Shown one piece after another: positions 20,492 to 30,328 of a stretch of DNA of 64,000 nucleotides. The notes under the pieces were generated by a model. That model was given only the letters and a program-made list of their open reading frames with translations, searched no databases and was not told where the DNA came from. The stretch spans positions 1,412,501-1,476,500 of the forward strand of contig NC_007912.1 of NCBI RefSeq assembly GCF_000013665.1, written 5' to 3'. The number at the start of each line of letters is the position of its first letter. Within the stretch, counting starts at the first letter, position 1. The stretch comes from Saccharophagus degradans 2-40 (lineage in GTDB: Bacteria; Pseudomonadota; Gammaproteobacteria; Pseudomonadales; Cellvibrionaceae). A program made the translations under genes and the position numbers.

Positions 20492-22111
20492 ATGGGAAAT
20501 ATGAGTATACGGCGCCAAATTCTGGCGCTGGGTATAGGGAGCATGCTGGCCGTAGGCTTGGTGGCAATGGTTGCGTTTATTATGCTCAACCGCCAGGTCG
20601 AACACTACCAGCACCTTTTGGATGAGCAATACGCTGTAGCGCTGGAGGCTGATAAAACAGTCTTGGCGTTCAAGCGGCAGGTGCAAGAGTGGAAAAACGT
20701 GTTGTTACGTGGCCATGACGCATCCAATTTAAATAAATACTGGGGGCGCTTTGAGGAGCATCAGCGCGATATTCAATCATCTGCAATCGCTATAGCCAAC
20801 AGTGATGTGCCGCCGCAAGCTAGAGCCAAAATACAAGCATTTCAGGCTGAGCACAAAGCTATTTTCTCCAAATACCAAGCGGGCAAGCAGGCATTTATCT
20901 CTTCTGGGTATGATCATAAGGCCGGTGACCGTGCAGTAAGTGGAATAGATCGGCAGCCGACGAAAGACCTCGAAGAAGCCTCAGAAATAATTACCGCTGC
21001 GGCAAACGATAAAGCCAAACAGCTAGCGGCAACCACCAAAAAAGTGTTTTTTACTGCTGGGGCAGCGTTAGTTTCAATGATGATCTTGGTTGCCTTGGCA
21101 GCAGCCTATATTGGCAGTAATAAAATAGCTAAGCCAATTTCCGAGATGGTCAGGCACTTAGATTTACTTGTGCGAGGCAATTTTTCTTCGCGGGTAGATT
21201 ATTGGGGCCAAGATGAAATGGGCCGAATGGCAGATGGTATTCGCACTTTGCAAGCAAAGCTGCAAGGCTCTACGGATAAGCTAAGTGCGGTAACCAACTC
21301 ATTACATGCAGCCAGTGAATCCATGGAGGGGGTGGCAAAAAGTATTCAAACGGGCACGACCAGCCAATACTCACGCACCGAGCATTCAGCCTCCGCAATG
21401 ACTGAGCTTTCCTGCACTGCGAAGGAGGTAGCCAAACACGCTTCTGATGCGAAACGCCTCTCCGATCAAGCCGATGAGGCCGCGGTGGACGGTGAGAAAG
21501 TGATGAATGAAGCCATCTCCACTATGCACCAAATGAAAGACCAAATTGCTAATACTGCCGGCGTAATAATGAGCTTGGAAGAAGATACCAGCGAAGTAGG
21601 GAAAGTGCTGGATGTTATTCGCGGCATTGCAGAGCAAACTAACCTACTGGCTTTAAATGCGGCGATTGAAGCTGCACGCGCGGGCGAGCAGGGGCGCGGT
21701 TTTGCGGTGGTTGCTGATGAAGTGCGCACTCTCGCGCAGCGCACGCAAGAGTCCACAGCGGAAATTCATCAAATGATAGTAAACGTGCAGTCGGGTGCTC
21801 ACGGTGCTGTATCGGCCATTGAGGCGGGTGGCGCACAATCGGAAGATACTATGGAAAAACTGACGAAAGCGGGCGCGAAATTACAAGACATTCGCCACTG
21901 TATCGATCAGATGACGGGGGTAAATCAGCTTATTGCTTCCGCTGCGCAGGAGCAAGCGCATGTGTCGGAGGATATTACGCAGGCGATCACAGACATTGCC
22001 AATATCGCCAATGATTCTGCCAAGCAAGCCGGCGAGGTTTCTGCTATGACTGCCACTATGCGCAAATCATGTGACGAGCTTCAGTTAGTCGTGGCAGAAC
22101 TTAAATCTTAA
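20492..22111 (+). CDS. Methyl-accepting chemotaxis protein
   Basis: A membrane chemoreceptor of about 539 residues that passes signals to CheA/CheW. One membrane helix lies near residues 9-30, a second near 184-207. The roughly 150 residues between form the outside sensor, which looks all-helical and gives no ligand clue. A HAMP linker follows, with [21 protein letters not shown]. The signalling hairpin tip is canonical: [20 protein letters not shown], then [20 protein letters not shown]. No CheB/CheR-docking pentapeptide is visible at the C-terminus. Start is uncertain between GTG 20483, ATG 20492 and ATG 20501. It is a single gene between terminator-like hairpins. Confidence 0.92.
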   Translation: MGNMSIRRQILALGIGSMLAVGLVAMVAFIMLNRQVEHYQHLLDEQYAVALEADKTVLAFKRQVQEWKNVLLRGHDASNLNKYWGRFEEHQRDIQSSAIAIANSDVPPQARAKIQAFQAEHKAIFSKYQAGKQAFISSGYDHKAGDRAVSGIDRQPTKDLEEASEIITAAANDKAKQLAATTKKVFFTAGAALVSMMILVALAAAYIGSNKIAKPISEMVRHLDLLVRGNFSSRVDYWGQDEMGRMADGIRTLQAKLQGSTDKLSAVTNSLHAASESMEGVAKSIQTGTTSQYSRTEHSASAMTELSCTAKEVAKHASDAKRLSDQADEAAVDGEKVMNEAISTMHQMKDQIANTAGVIMSLEEDTSEVGKVLDVIRGIAEQTNLLALNAAIEAARAGEQGRGFAVVADEVRTLAQRTQESTAEIHQMIVNVQSGAHGAVSAIEAGGAQSEDTMEKLTKAGAKLQDIRHCIDQMTGVNQLIASAAQEQAHVSEDITQAITDIANIANDSAKQAGEVSAMTATMRKSCDELQLVVAELKS

Positions 22112-22165
22112 TTGTTAAAAAAGTGTGTGAATTTGCCTAGTTTACACGCTTAGATTGACGGTTTA

Positions 22166-22194
22166 CCTAGTGCGTGCCGCATAAGCGCACTAGG
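22166..22194. terminator. Hairpin after the chemoreceptor gene
   Basis: CCTAGTGCG at 22166-22174 pairs perfectly with CGCACTAGG at 22186-22194. A C-rich rather than T-rich tail follows, so termination strength is unclear. Confidence 0.45.
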
Positions 22195-22260
22195 CCCCTC
22201 TCACATCTCGGCTAACTCACGTATAATGCGCGGCTATTTCGCAACCTATGAACAGTCGCC

Positions 22261-25200
22261 GTGTCTCAGCAGCAAGTGCAAGATTTACCTACATTTAACG
22301 CCAATAACGTATGTGCTTGGCACGCTAAAAAGCTTACCTCTCTGCGTGAGAAAATCATCGCGCGTATTAAACGCGAGCAGCCAGTCGATAAGCTTGTTGA
22401 GCAATTAGCTAAAGACATCGAGCAAGCCCAAGCTGTTTTGGCTGCAAGAAAAGCAGCGGTTCCTGCTATTTCGTTTCCAGAGCAGCTACCTATTAGCGAA
22501 AAACGGGCTGATATTGCCGAGTTAATTGCCAACAATCAGGTTGTTATTCTTGCCGGTGAGACCGGCTCAGGTAAAACCACACAGCTGCCCAAAATATGTT
22601 TAGAGTTAGGGCGAGGTATTCGCGGTTTAATTGGACACACCCAGCCGCGTCGTATTGCTGCTCGTACTGTTGCCGATCGCATAGCGCAAGAACTACAGGT
22701 ACCACTGGGTGATGCCGTTGGTTACCAAGTGCGTTTTACCGACCACGTTACCGACTCCACATTAATTAAATTAATGACAGACGGCATTTTGCTGGCCGAA
22801 ATTCAGCAAGACCCGCTGCTGTTAAAATACGATACGTTAATCATCGATGAAGCTCACGAACGCAGCTTGAATATCGATTTCTTGTTGGGCTATTTAAAAC
22901 AAATACTCGCAAAACGCCCCGATTTAAAATTAATTGTCACCTCCGCAACCATCGACCTTGATCGTTTTTCTAAGCACTTCAACAATGCGCCGGTTATCGA
23001 AGTATCGGGTCGTACATACCCGGTGGAGGTGTTGTATCGCCCATGGCATGACGAGTTCGAAGACCTTACGCAAGCCATCGTTAACGCTGTGGAAGAAATA
23101 CAGTCTATATCTAAAGGTCGCGGCGGCGACGTGTTGGTATTTTTAAGTGGCGAGCGCGATATTCGCGAGGCATCTCATGCTCTTAAAAAAGCCAATTTGC
23201 CGCACTGGGAAATAGTGCCGCTTTACGCTCGGTTAAGTTTAGAAGAGCAAAACCGTGTTTTTAGTCCTCACAAAGGGCGACGAGTGGTGTTGGCAACTAA
23301 CGTGGCAGAAACATCGCTTACTGTGCCGGGTATTCGCTACGTTATCGACCCAGGCACAGCAAGAATAAAGCGCTACAGTTTGCGAACAAAAGTAGAGCGC
23401 TTACCGGTAGAAAATATTTCTCAGGCAAGCGCCAATCAACGTAAAGGGCGATGCGGCCGTGTGAGTGACGGCGTGTGTATTCGCTTGTACGACCGCGAAG
23501 ATTTTGAAAGCCGGTCGGAATTTACCGACCCAGAAATTTTACGCAGTAATTTGGCAGCAGTCATTTTGCAAATGCTGCAAATGCGTATTGGTGATGTACG
23601 TAAATTCCCCTTTGTAGATAAGCCCGATAATAGGCTTATTAACGATGGTTTTAAGCTGCTTGAAGAGCTAGGCGCGGTAGATAAAAGCAATCGCGTTACC
23701 AAGCTAGGACGCGATTTACAGCAGTTGCCGCTAGACCCGAAGTTTGGGCGCATGATTGTCGCTGCGGCCGAGCAAGGCTGCCTGCGTGAACTGCTTATTA
23801 TTGTAAGCGGGCTAACCATTCAGGACCCGCGCGAACGCCCTGCAGATAAGCAGCAAGCCGCAGATGAAAAGCACCGACGCTTTTGGGATGAAAAATCCGA
23901 TTTTCTTTCGCTGGTCAATTTGTGGCACTACGTAGAAGAACAGCGCCAAGAGTTATCGCAAAATCAATTGCGTAAACTTTGCCAAAAAGAATTTTTAAAT
24001 TTTATGAGGCTGCGCGAGTGGCGCGAGCTGCACCACCAGCTGCGCGTAACCATAAAAAAAATGGGTTTCAAAGAAAACCAAGAGCCAGCGAGTTACGATG
24101 TGGTTCACGAGGCGTTACTCACGGGGTTGTTGTCTAATATGGGCAACAAAAACGAAGAACCGGACGCGCGTGATTACCGCGGTACACGCAACAGAAAGTT
24201 TATGATTTTTCCTGGCTCAGCACTGCGAAAAAAACGACCGAAATGGTTGTTTGCAGCGGAAATGATAGAAACCAGTCAGGTATATGCGCATTGCGTAGCG
24301 CAAATGGAGCCGGAGTGGGCATTAAAAAGTGGTGCGCATTTACTTAAATATAATTATTTCGAACCCCACTACGATAAGCGCGCAGGACAAGTAAAAGCGT
24401 TTGTGCGTATTAGCTTGTTTGGTTTAGTGCTCATTGAGAAAAAGCGCGTAGGCTACAGCAAAATAGACCCAGCCGAAGCGCGCGAAGTGTTTATTCGCGC
24501 AGCCCTTGTTGAGGGGCAGTACCGCGGTAAAGGCGCATTTTTTAACAAAAATAATGCACTTATTGCCGAGGTAGAAGATCTAGAAGCAAAATCCCGCCGT
24601 AAAGATATTATGGTGGATGATGAAGTGTTGTTTAACTTCTACAACGAGATTATTCCGCCAGATATATGTAACTTGGCTGGCTTTGAACACTGGCGCAAAA
24701 AATTAGAAGAAACCCAGCCAGATGCGTTACTGCTTTCGCGCGATTTACTTATGTTGCACGGGGCAGAAGGTGTTACCGAGGCGCAGTTCCCCGATCAGTT
24801 AGATTTCGACGGTGTTACCTTGCCGGTAAGCTATCATTTTGAGCCCGGCCACCCGCAAGATGGCGTGAGTGTAAAAGTGCCGGTTACTTTGTTGCATATG
24901 CTGTCGGACTTGTACTTACCGTGGCTGGTGCCAGGGTTGCTGCGCGATAAGTGTATTGCTTTGGTAAAAGCTCTGCCTAAGGCAAAGCGCAAAAAAGTTG
25001 TTCCCGTGCCCCAGTTCGTAGACCGCGCCATGGCACGTATGACACGTAGCAAAGCATCGCTTACCGAGGCGCTAACCCGCGAATTAAAGCGCTTGGCGGA
25101 TATAGAGCTAACCGAAGACGACTGGGACGAAACTGCACTTGAACCGTTTTATCACATGAACGTAATTGTGGTGGATGCGGCGGGTAAGCCACTAGACCAA

Positions 25201-26151
25201 GGGCGCGATTTGAATGCGTTGCGCGAACGCTATCGCGGGCACGTGCAGGAATCGCTGCAGTCTGCCGGCTCGTCTTTTGAGCAGACCGAGCTTACCGGCT
25301 GGACGTTTGAGTCCTTGCCCGAAACCGTCGACTTGGATAAAGGCGGAGTAACAGTGCGAGGCTTTCCTGCATTGCAAGATGATACAAGCTCTGTTTCGCT
25401 GCGCGTATTAGATAACCCTGCAGAAGCCTATCAGGCGTCATTAGCTGGGTTGGCGCGACTGGCATGCTTGCAGCTTGGCCAAAGTGTTCGCTACCTGCAA
25501 AAGCAATTGCTTAAAGGGAAGGATATAGGGCTAACAATGGTCGACTTGGGTAAACGCGACCAAGTGGTGGACGATATTCTAATGGCGGCGGTTTACCGTG
25601 CATGCTTTTTAGATAAGCCTTTCCCTAGAACAGCAACCGAATTTAAACAATGTGTAGATGCTGGTGCGGGGGAGCTTGTATCCATAGCGCAGGAATATGA
25701 AACATTGTTGCTCGATATTCTTAAGTATGTGGTCGCAATTAAAAAGGCGATGAAGTCCAATAAATCGGCCTTCGCACTGGCTTTGGCTTTTGGTGATATT
25801 AACCAACAACTGGCACAACTAATTTATAAAGGGTTTATGTTTGCTACGCCTGTGCAATGGCTCAAGCAATATCCTAGGTATTTAAACGCCATTGAAGTAC
25901 GCATTGAAAAAGCGGCGCAAAACCCGCAAAAAGATCGTGTCGCGATTGCAGAATTAATCGGCTTGTGGCAAAAGCACCAAGACAGATTACTCAAAGAGGG
26001 TAGTCACAGTTATATTCAAAATACAGCGTGGCAAGAGTACCGCTGGATGCTTGAGGAATTGCGCGTTTCTTTATTTGCGCAAACCTTAAAAACCTTAATG
26101 CCAGTTTCAGCAAAGCGGTTGAATAAGCAGTGGCAATTAAGCGAGCAATAA
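22261..26151 (+). CDS. hrpA: ATP-dependent RNA helicase HrpA
   Basis: A DEAH-box helicase of 1296 residues (E. coli HrpA about 1300). Walker A GETGSGKT lies at 99-106, the DEAH box at 196-199, SATID near 229, and the late helicase motif QRKGRCGR near 400. The long C-terminal part, with an OB-fold and the HrpA-specific extension, is present, separating it from shorter HrpB. Family work links HrpA to mRNA processing and rescue of collided ribosomes. The start is GTG 22261, which yields the expected N-terminus before the helicase core. It stands alone upstream of mlaA. Confidence 0.96.
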   Translation: MSQQQVQDLPTFNANNVCAWHAKKLTSLREKIIARIKREQPVDKLVEQLAKDIEQAQAVLAARKAAVPAISFPEQLPISEKRADIAELIANNQVVILAGETGSGKTTQLPKICLELGRGIRGLIGHTQPRRIAARTVADRIAQELQVPLGDAVGYQVRFTDHVTDSTLIKLMTDGILLAEIQQDPLLLKYDTLIIDEAHERSLNIDFLLGYLKQILAKRPDLKLIVTSATIDLDRFSKHFNNAPVIEVSGRTYPVEVLYRPWHDEFEDLTQAIVNAVEEIQSISKGRGGDVLVFLSGERDIREASHALKKANLPHWEIVPLYARLSLEEQNRVFSPHKGRRVVLATNVAETSLTVPGIRYVIDPGTARIKRYSLRTKVERLPVENISQASANQRKGRCGRVSDGVCIRLYDREDFESRSEFTDPEILRSNLAAVILQMLQMRIGDVRKFPFVDKPDNRLINDGFKLLEELGAVDKSNRVTKLGRDLQQLPLDPKFGRMIVAAAEQGCLRELLIIVSGLTIQDPRERPADKQQAADEKHRRFWDEKSDFLSLVNLWHYVEEQRQELSQNQLRKLCQKEFLNFMRLREWRELHHQLRVTIKKMGFKENQEPASYDVVHEALLTGLLSNMGNKNEEPDARDYRGTRNRKFMIFPGSALRKKRPKWLFAAEMIETSQVYAHCVAQMEPEWALKSGAHLLKYNYFEPHYDKRAGQVKAFVRISLFGLVLIEKKRVGYSKIDPAEAREVFIRAALVEGQYRGKGAFFNKNNALIAEVEDLEAKSRRKDIMVDDEVLFNFYNEIIPPDICNLAGFEHWRKKLEETQPDALLLSRDLLMLHGAEGVTEAQFPDQLDFDGVTLPVSYHFEPGHPQDGVSVKVPVTLLHMLSDLYLPWLVPGLLRDKCIALVKALPKAKRKKVVPVPQFVDRAMARMTRSKASLTEALTRELKRLADIELTEDDWDETALEPFYHMNVIVVDAAGKPLDQGRDLNALRERYRGHVQESLQSAGSSFEQTELTGWTFESLPETVDLDKGGVTVRGFPALQDDTSSVSLRVLDNPAEAYQASLAGLARLACLQLGQSVRYLQKQLLKGKDIGLTMVDLGKRDQVVDDILMAAVYRACFLDKPFPRTATEFKQCVDAGAGELVSIAQEYETLLLDILKYVVAIKKAMKSNKSAFALALAFGDINQQLAQLIYKGFMFATPVQWLKQYPRYLNAIEVRIEKAAQNPQKDRVAIAELIGLWQKHQDRLLKEGSHSYIQNTAWQEYRWMLEELRVSLFAQTLKTLMPVSAKRLNKQWQLSEQ

Positions 26152-26233
26152 CCTAATTACTTTGAACCATATTAGGGGCTTAGCGCTCCTATGCTGGGGA
26201 TTCTAATTTTTACTCGATTTGTAAGGATAAGTT

Positions 26234-27010
26234 GTGAACATATTTTTTAAGGATAAATCTTTTACACGTAGTTTGCGTGCGGCATTCATCTTTTTTGCTG
26301 TTGGCCTTGTAGGGTGCGCATCTAACCCGCAGCAGCAAAAAGAGTTGACCGATACCACGGTTGAAAATATCGACCCCCTAGAAGGCTTTAACCGCAAAAT
26401 GTTTGCGTTTAATGATACTGTCGATACATGGTTTTTGAAGCCCGTTGCAAAAGGGTACCGCTGGGTTGCTCCTGCACCAGTGGAGGTGGGGGTGTCTAAC
26501 TTTTTTGATAACCTAGGTGAGGTGAGCAACATCGTAAACGATGCGCTGCAATGGAAATGGAAGCAAGCGAGTAACGATACTGGGCGGTTGCTATTAAACA
26601 CGACGGTTGGGCTGCTGGGCACAATCGATGTGGCGCGGCACGTTGGTTTGGAAAAATCAGACGGTGAAGATTTTGGCCAAACACTTGGTGTGTGGGGCGT
26701 AGATGCTGGGCCGTACCTAGTGCTGCCGCTAATGGGGCCCGCAACATTGCGCGATGGATTGGCAAGACCTGTTGATTACTATACCGACCCCATTAATTAC
26801 ATTGACGACGATGCTCATCGCTATGGCTTAACGGCCCTTGAATTGGTTCAGTTGCGTGCAAAACTGTTGGACGTAGAAGAACTAGCCGGCGGCGGTGGTG
26901 ACAAATACATTTTTATGAGGGATGCGTATCTGCAACGCCGTGAACACTTAGTGAACGATGGTGCTGTGGAAGATGACTTCGGCGGCGACTTTGGCGGAGA
27001 TGGCTATTAG
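26234..27010 (+). CDS. mlaA: Outer-membrane lipoprotein MlaA (VacJ)
   Basis: A 258-residue lipoprotein. The signal peptide ends in a lipobox LVGC with Cys28. The MlaA body begins DPLEGFNRKMFAFNDTVD and includes VSNFFDNLGEVSNIVNDALQ, GRLLLNTTVGLLG and GEDFGQTLGVWGV, all family signatures. MlaA takes misplaced phospholipids from the outer leaflet of the outer membrane and hands them to MlaC. The tail DDFGGDFGGDGY is acidic and Gly-rich and looks dispensable. The start is GTG 26234, with AAGGAT before it. The other mla genes are not in this window. Confidence 0.95.
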   Translation: MNIFFKDKSFTRSLRAAFIFFAVGLVGCASNPQQQKELTDTTVENIDPLEGFNRKMFAFNDTVDTWFLKPVAKGYRWVAPAPVEVGVSNFFDNLGEVSNIVNDALQWKWKQASNDTGRLLLNTTVGLLGTIDVARHVGLEKSDGEDFGQTLGVWGVDAGPYLVLPLMGPATLRDGLARPVDYYTDPINYIDDDAHRYGLTALELVQLRAKLLDVEELAGGGGDKYIFMRDAYLQRREHLVNDGAVEDDFGGDFGGDGY

Positions 27011-27036
27011 TTCGCTGTTGTCGGCGCGAAAGTCGT

Positions 27037-27076
27037 GCGAGCAAGGTTAATAGACTAAATAGTTAACCTTGTTCGC
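27037..27076. terminator. Hairpin between convergent mlaA and PilZ genes
   Basis: GCGAGCAAGGTTAA and TTAACCTTGTTCGC pair over 14 positions with one G-T pair. It lies between two stop codons of convergent genes and could end both transcripts, although no long T-run follows on either side. Confidence 0.55.
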
Positions 27077-27100
27077 AGCGTAAGTGCTTCGGTTGGTCAG

Positions 27101-27421
27101 TTAATCTGTAATTACCTCTTCTATTTCTAAGCCTAGTTTGCAAGGCTGCTCTTCAGATTCGGGTTGAGAAACCACACGCGCTACTTTGGTTTTTGCTCGC
27201 AGCATTGGGCTGTGCCCGTGTTGCGAAGCAATATTTACTTCAAGTAGCGTGCCTACAGGTAGCAGTGTTTGCATCTCTACAAGTAAGCCGCCTCCGCTTA
27301 AATCTACACACGTGCCCGAGTAGCTTTCTTCGCCATCTAGCAGGGTAATTTGAACGGGGGTTTCAACGCGCATACGAATAAAATCACGTTTTTCTTGGTA
27401 ATCACGACTGGCCATAACCAT
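27101..27421 (-). CDS. PilZ-domain protein (c-di-GMP receptor candidate)
   Basis: A small single-domain protein of 106 residues. The c-di-GMP-binding pattern is visible: an Arg-rich N-terminal stretch (KRDFIRMRVETPV) and, about 25 residues later, DLSGGGLLVE, which matches D/NxSxxG. The start is set at 27421 because GGGAGAG lies six bases before it; a longer frame from 27442 would place that site inside the coding sequence. It probably adjusts motility, adhesion or envelope functions when c-di-GMP is bound. The gene is alone on its strand and divergent from the response-regulator gene. Confidence 0.85.
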   Translation of the reverse strand: MVMASRDYQEKRDFIRMRVETPVQITLLDGEESYSGTCVDLSGGGLLVEMQTLLPVGTLLEVNIASQHGHSPMLRAKTKVARVVSQPESEEQPCKLGLEIEEVITD

Positions 27422-27813
27422 CTTGCTCTCCCTTCTGTACACATGTACTCGTTATTAAAAATAGTCTTATTTTGAAGGTGCTGCAGCTGTAATAAGCAAA
27501 AAAGCACATATGCTTAAACAGCTAGAGATATAGTGATCGGAGCGTATACAAATTGATTGCTCCTTGTACAAAGGTAACTCATATTTGTGTATTTGGGTAG
27601 CTTGCGTGCTCGAGAATATGGGAGTACTGTTATCGTCTTTTCTGGGCAGTCATTTATGCTGCCAGTTTCGGGGGTAATTTCGGCTTGGTTTTTCTAGTAA
27701 AGCTGGCATTCATTCTGAGTTCACTTCCCCTCAAGTACCGTTGTTACACAGAAGTGTTTACATAAATGACTATGTGCTCGCTATGTGATGAATTTATCAA
27801 ATCTGGGTGTTAA
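27422..27813. other. Divergent intergenic region, no gene seen
   Basis: About 390 bases between the PilZ gene and the RssB-like gene. It must hold promoters for both directions. I can point to no clear -35/-10 pair, operator or RNA structure beyond short A/T-rich stretches and a GGCAG/CTGCC pair near 27644-27664. Confidence 0.5.
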
Positions 27814-29013
27814 ATGAGCCAATCGGGTAGGCGATTACTCGTCATCGATGACGATACCATTGTGCGTCAGAGTATTGCAGCGTATTTAGAGGATAGCGGG
27901 TTTCTTGTGCATCAAGAAGCCGATGGTCACTCCGCGCTTACGTGGTTGATGGATAACCCTCCCTGCCTTGTTTTAACCGATTTACGCATGCCCGGCACCG
28001 ATGGCTTAACCTTGCTTAAAGCTATTCGCGAGTGGGATGTAGAGCTGCCCGTTATAGTTATATCTGGCGCGGGGGCTGTGCACGATGTAGCTGAGGCGTT
28101 GCGCCACGGAGCATCTGACTACTTAGTAAAACCCATTGTGGATATGGAAGTACTGGTGCACTCAATTCGCAGGGCTCTAGAGCGTCACGAACTGATAATT
28201 GAAAATCGCCAGTACAGGTTGGAGCTAGAAAAAGCCAATAAAGAGCTGAAAGAATATATTCGTGTGCTTGAGCGCGATCAGCTGGCAGGGCGCCGCGTGC
28301 AAAGTAAACTACTCCCACCGCCGGCTGTTAGCTTTGGCGGAATCAATGTCGATTACAAAATCATCCCATCGTTGTATCTCAGCGGTGATTTTGTCGATTA
28401 CGGCTTCCTTTCCAACCGTTATTTAGCCTTCTATCTTACTGATGTTTCCGGTCATGGTGCTGCCTCTGCGTTTGTCACCGTATGGCTTAAACAAATAGTG
28501 CGCCGCTTCTTTCGCGAGCAAGAAATCTTCAATACTAAGGACTCTTTCGAGCGAGATACCGCATCTCTTCTAAAATTAATAAATAAGGAAGTGATTCGCT
28601 CGAAAGTAGGGGCGCATATGACCTGTTTTGTGGGGGTGATAGATACCCATACCCACGAGATGCGCTATGTGGTGGCGGGGCATTTACCGCTGCCGCTGCT
28701 AATAGCCAACGGTCGTGCCGAATACTTAGAAGGTAAAGGCAAGCCACTGGGCATATTTGAAGATGCCGAGTGGGAAGTGCAGAGTATTCAGCTGCCGCTA
28801 CAGCAGCAGTTTTCGTTGGTGGTGTTCTCCGATGGCGTGCTAGAAGTACTACCGCCAGATAACCTCATCGAAAAAGAAAATTATTTACGCAATATACTGT
28901 CAAAACAACAGGGTAGCATTGAAGATATATGTGCGGCGTTACAAATCAACAGCTTAGATGCTGCGCCGGATGATATTGCTGTTCTCAAAATAGATAATGA
29001 GATGTTGAAATGA
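27814..29013 (+). CDS. rssB: Response regulator with PP2C (SpoIIE-type) phosphatase domain, RssB-like
   Basis: A 399-residue protein. The receiver domain (about 5-120) has Asp12-14, the phosphoacceptor Asp56 in TDLRMPG, Ser84 and Lys106. A helical linker (about 120-160) leads to a PP2C-type phosphatase domain. Its metal-binding residues all appear present: Asp192 in SGDFVD, Asp210 with GHG in TDVSGHG, Asp340 in FSDGVLEV and Asp387 in PDDIAV. This differs from E. coli RssB, whose PP2C fold is degenerate and which acts as a sigma-S adaptor for ClpXP. Size and the STAS gene next door match the Pseudomonas rssB-rssC pair. It probably dephosphorylates the STAS protein; whether it also handles sigma-S is open. 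Confidence 0.82.
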   Translation: MSQSGRRLLVIDDDTIVRQSIAAYLEDSGFLVHQEADGHSALTWLMDNPPCLVLTDLRMPGTDGLTLLKAIREWDVELPVIVISGAGAVHDVAEALRHGASDYLVKPIVDMEVLVHSIRRALERHELIIENRQYRLELEKANKELKEYIRVLERDQLAGRRVQSKLLPPPAVSFGGINVDYKIIPSLYLSGDFVDYGFLSNRYLAFYLTDVSGHGAASAFVTVWLKQIVRRFFREQEIFNTKDSFERDTASLLKLINKEVIRSKVGAHMTCFVGVIDTHTHEMRYVVAGHLPLPLLIANGRAEYLEGKGKPLGIFEDAEWEVQSIQLPLQQQFSLVVFSDGVLEVLPPDNLIEKENYLRNILSKQQGSIEDICAALQINSLDAAPDDIAVLKIDNEMLK

Positions 29014-29501
29014 AGCCAGGTTCCATAAAGGTTGCGCAACACGAAGGTGTCTTTGTTATAAAGATGGAGGGCGATGTACGCCTCACTTTGTGCCTTTCCT
29101 TTGATTCATTTATCGAAAGTATGTTTGGCCAAAGCGATTTCAAGTCGGTAGTGTTTGACCTGACCGACGCCGAAGCCATAGATAGCACAACACTGGGGCT
29201 AATGGCGAAAATATCTATTAACGGCAAAGCTAAGCAGTTTGAAGACCCGATTGTTATTTCGCGCAACCCGAGTATTACCCGTTTGCTGGTAACCATGGGG
29301 TTTGAAGATATTTTCCAAATAGTGCGCGATGCCGATATTGCTCTTGACGGCGAGCTGCCGCTTGAAATAGAGCAAGAGGATGCCGACGAGAACGCCGTAC
29401 GCGACAAAGTGCTAGAAGCGCATCGCACCCTTATGAACCTTAATGAGAACAATAAAATCACCTTCAAAGAGCTTGTACAAAGCCTTGAAGAGCAACAGTA
29501 A
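29010..29501 (+). CDS. rssC: STAS-domain anti-sigma factor antagonist, RssC-like
   Basis: A 163-residue protein whose start codon overlaps the stop of the upstream gene (ATGA), so the two are translationally coupled. The STAS core includes SVVFDLTDAEAIDSTTLGLMAKI, where Ser59 of IDSTTLG matches the Ser phosphorylated in SpoIIAA-like proteins. After about residue 115 comes an acidic and helical tail of some 45 residues. It is likely the substrate of the PP2C domain upstream in a partner-switching pathway. No anti-sigma kinase gene is in the window. Confidence 0.82.
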   Translation: MKPGSIKVAQHEGVFVIKMEGDVRLTLCLSFDSFIESMFGQSDFKSVVFDLTDAEAIDSTTLGLMAKISINGKAKQFEDPIVISRNPSITRLLVTMGFEDIFQIVRDADIALDGELPLEIEQEDADENAVRDKVLEAHRTLMNLNENNKITFKELVQSLEEQQ

Positions 29502-29517
29502 CCACCTAGGGGGTTGA

Positions 29518-30147
29518 ATGACCATTTTAAGAGCCGGTTTTGCGGCTGTATTAATCGTATTGTTAGCAGGGTGCGCTTCTAGCGTGCGCACCAAAATTAG
29601 CACCTTTCACGACTCGAGTGTAGCGGTTGGGGCGGGCACTATTCGCGTAGAGCCTCTAAACGATAGCCTTAAAGGCTCACTAGAGTTTGGCTATTACAAA
29701 GAGCGCTTAGAGGAAAAGCTAAAGCAGGCTGGATACAGCGTACAAACAGGTAATACCCAATATGTAGCGCGCTTGGATTACAACGTATCGCGCAGAGAAG
29801 CCGAGCAATCACCTTCTAGTCAAATCGTGGTGGCAACGGGTGTGGGCTTTCATCGACGCTACTCCCGCACAGGCTTGTACTTCTCGGATAACTTCGAAAA
29901 ACGTTTCGAGTTTGAGCGCCTACTGGTGTTAGTTATTGCCGATGCAGGCAAGCTGGCTGCGGCGAAAGCCAACCCAGACGCAGTGGATGAAACCATCAAC
30001 GTGCTTGAGATTACCGCCCGCAGCGTGGGTAATTGCGAGAGCCTACCTATTGTTTACGAGGAAATGTTAGAAGCCATATTTAAGGACCTCAAGCGCCCCA
30101 ACGGCTCTATGCAAACTGTCAAAGTTAAGGGCGATTCGCGCTGCTAA
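29518..30147 (+). CDS. Putative lipoprotein, DUF4136-like
   Basis: A 209-residue lipoprotein with lipobox LAGC and Cys19. The start is ATG 29518 with AGGGGG before it. The body has a strand-helix pattern (GTIRVEPLNDSLKGSLEFGY, then KERLEEKLKQAGYSV) that resembles DUF4136 lipoproteins of the outer membrane; this is a tentative match. It lies 16 bases after the STAS gene and probably shares its transcript. Function unknown. Confidence 0.65.
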   Translation: MTILRAGFAAVLIVLLAGCASSVRTKISTFHDSSVAVGAGTIRVEPLNDSLKGSLEFGYYKERLEEKLKQAGYSVQTGNTQYVARLDYNVSRREAEQSPSSQIVVATGVGFHRRYSRTGLYFSDNFEKRFEFERLLVLVIADAGKLAAAKANPDAVDETINVLEITARSVGNCESLPIVYEEMLEAIFKDLKRPNGSMQTVKVKGDSRC

Positions 30148-30167
30148 CTTACCTCTCTCCTTTTGCA

Positions 30168-30194
30168 CTGCGCTAAACCCAAGGTTTGGCGCAG
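30168..30194 (+). terminator. Hairpin after the lipoprotein gene
   Basis: CTGCGCTAAACC pairs with GGTTTGGCGCAG (one G-T pair) around CAA, 21 bases after the stop codon. A pyrimidine-rich, not T-rich, tail follows, so termination may be partial. Confidence 0.55.
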
Positions 30195-30328
30195 CTTCCC
30201 TCCATCCTTTGACCTAGTTCGCATTTCTGTTAATACCAATAACCCCCTCTAGCTGTTACTCTCTTAGGTTAAAAATGTTCAGCAGGTGCCACTTAGGCAC
30301 ATTAGATTGATAAAAAAGGGGCGCAAAT

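Noticed and set aside
20315-20686. 123-codon minus-strand frame over the accA terminator
   Set aside because: It spans a strong terminator and the chemoreceptor start and has no recognisable motif.
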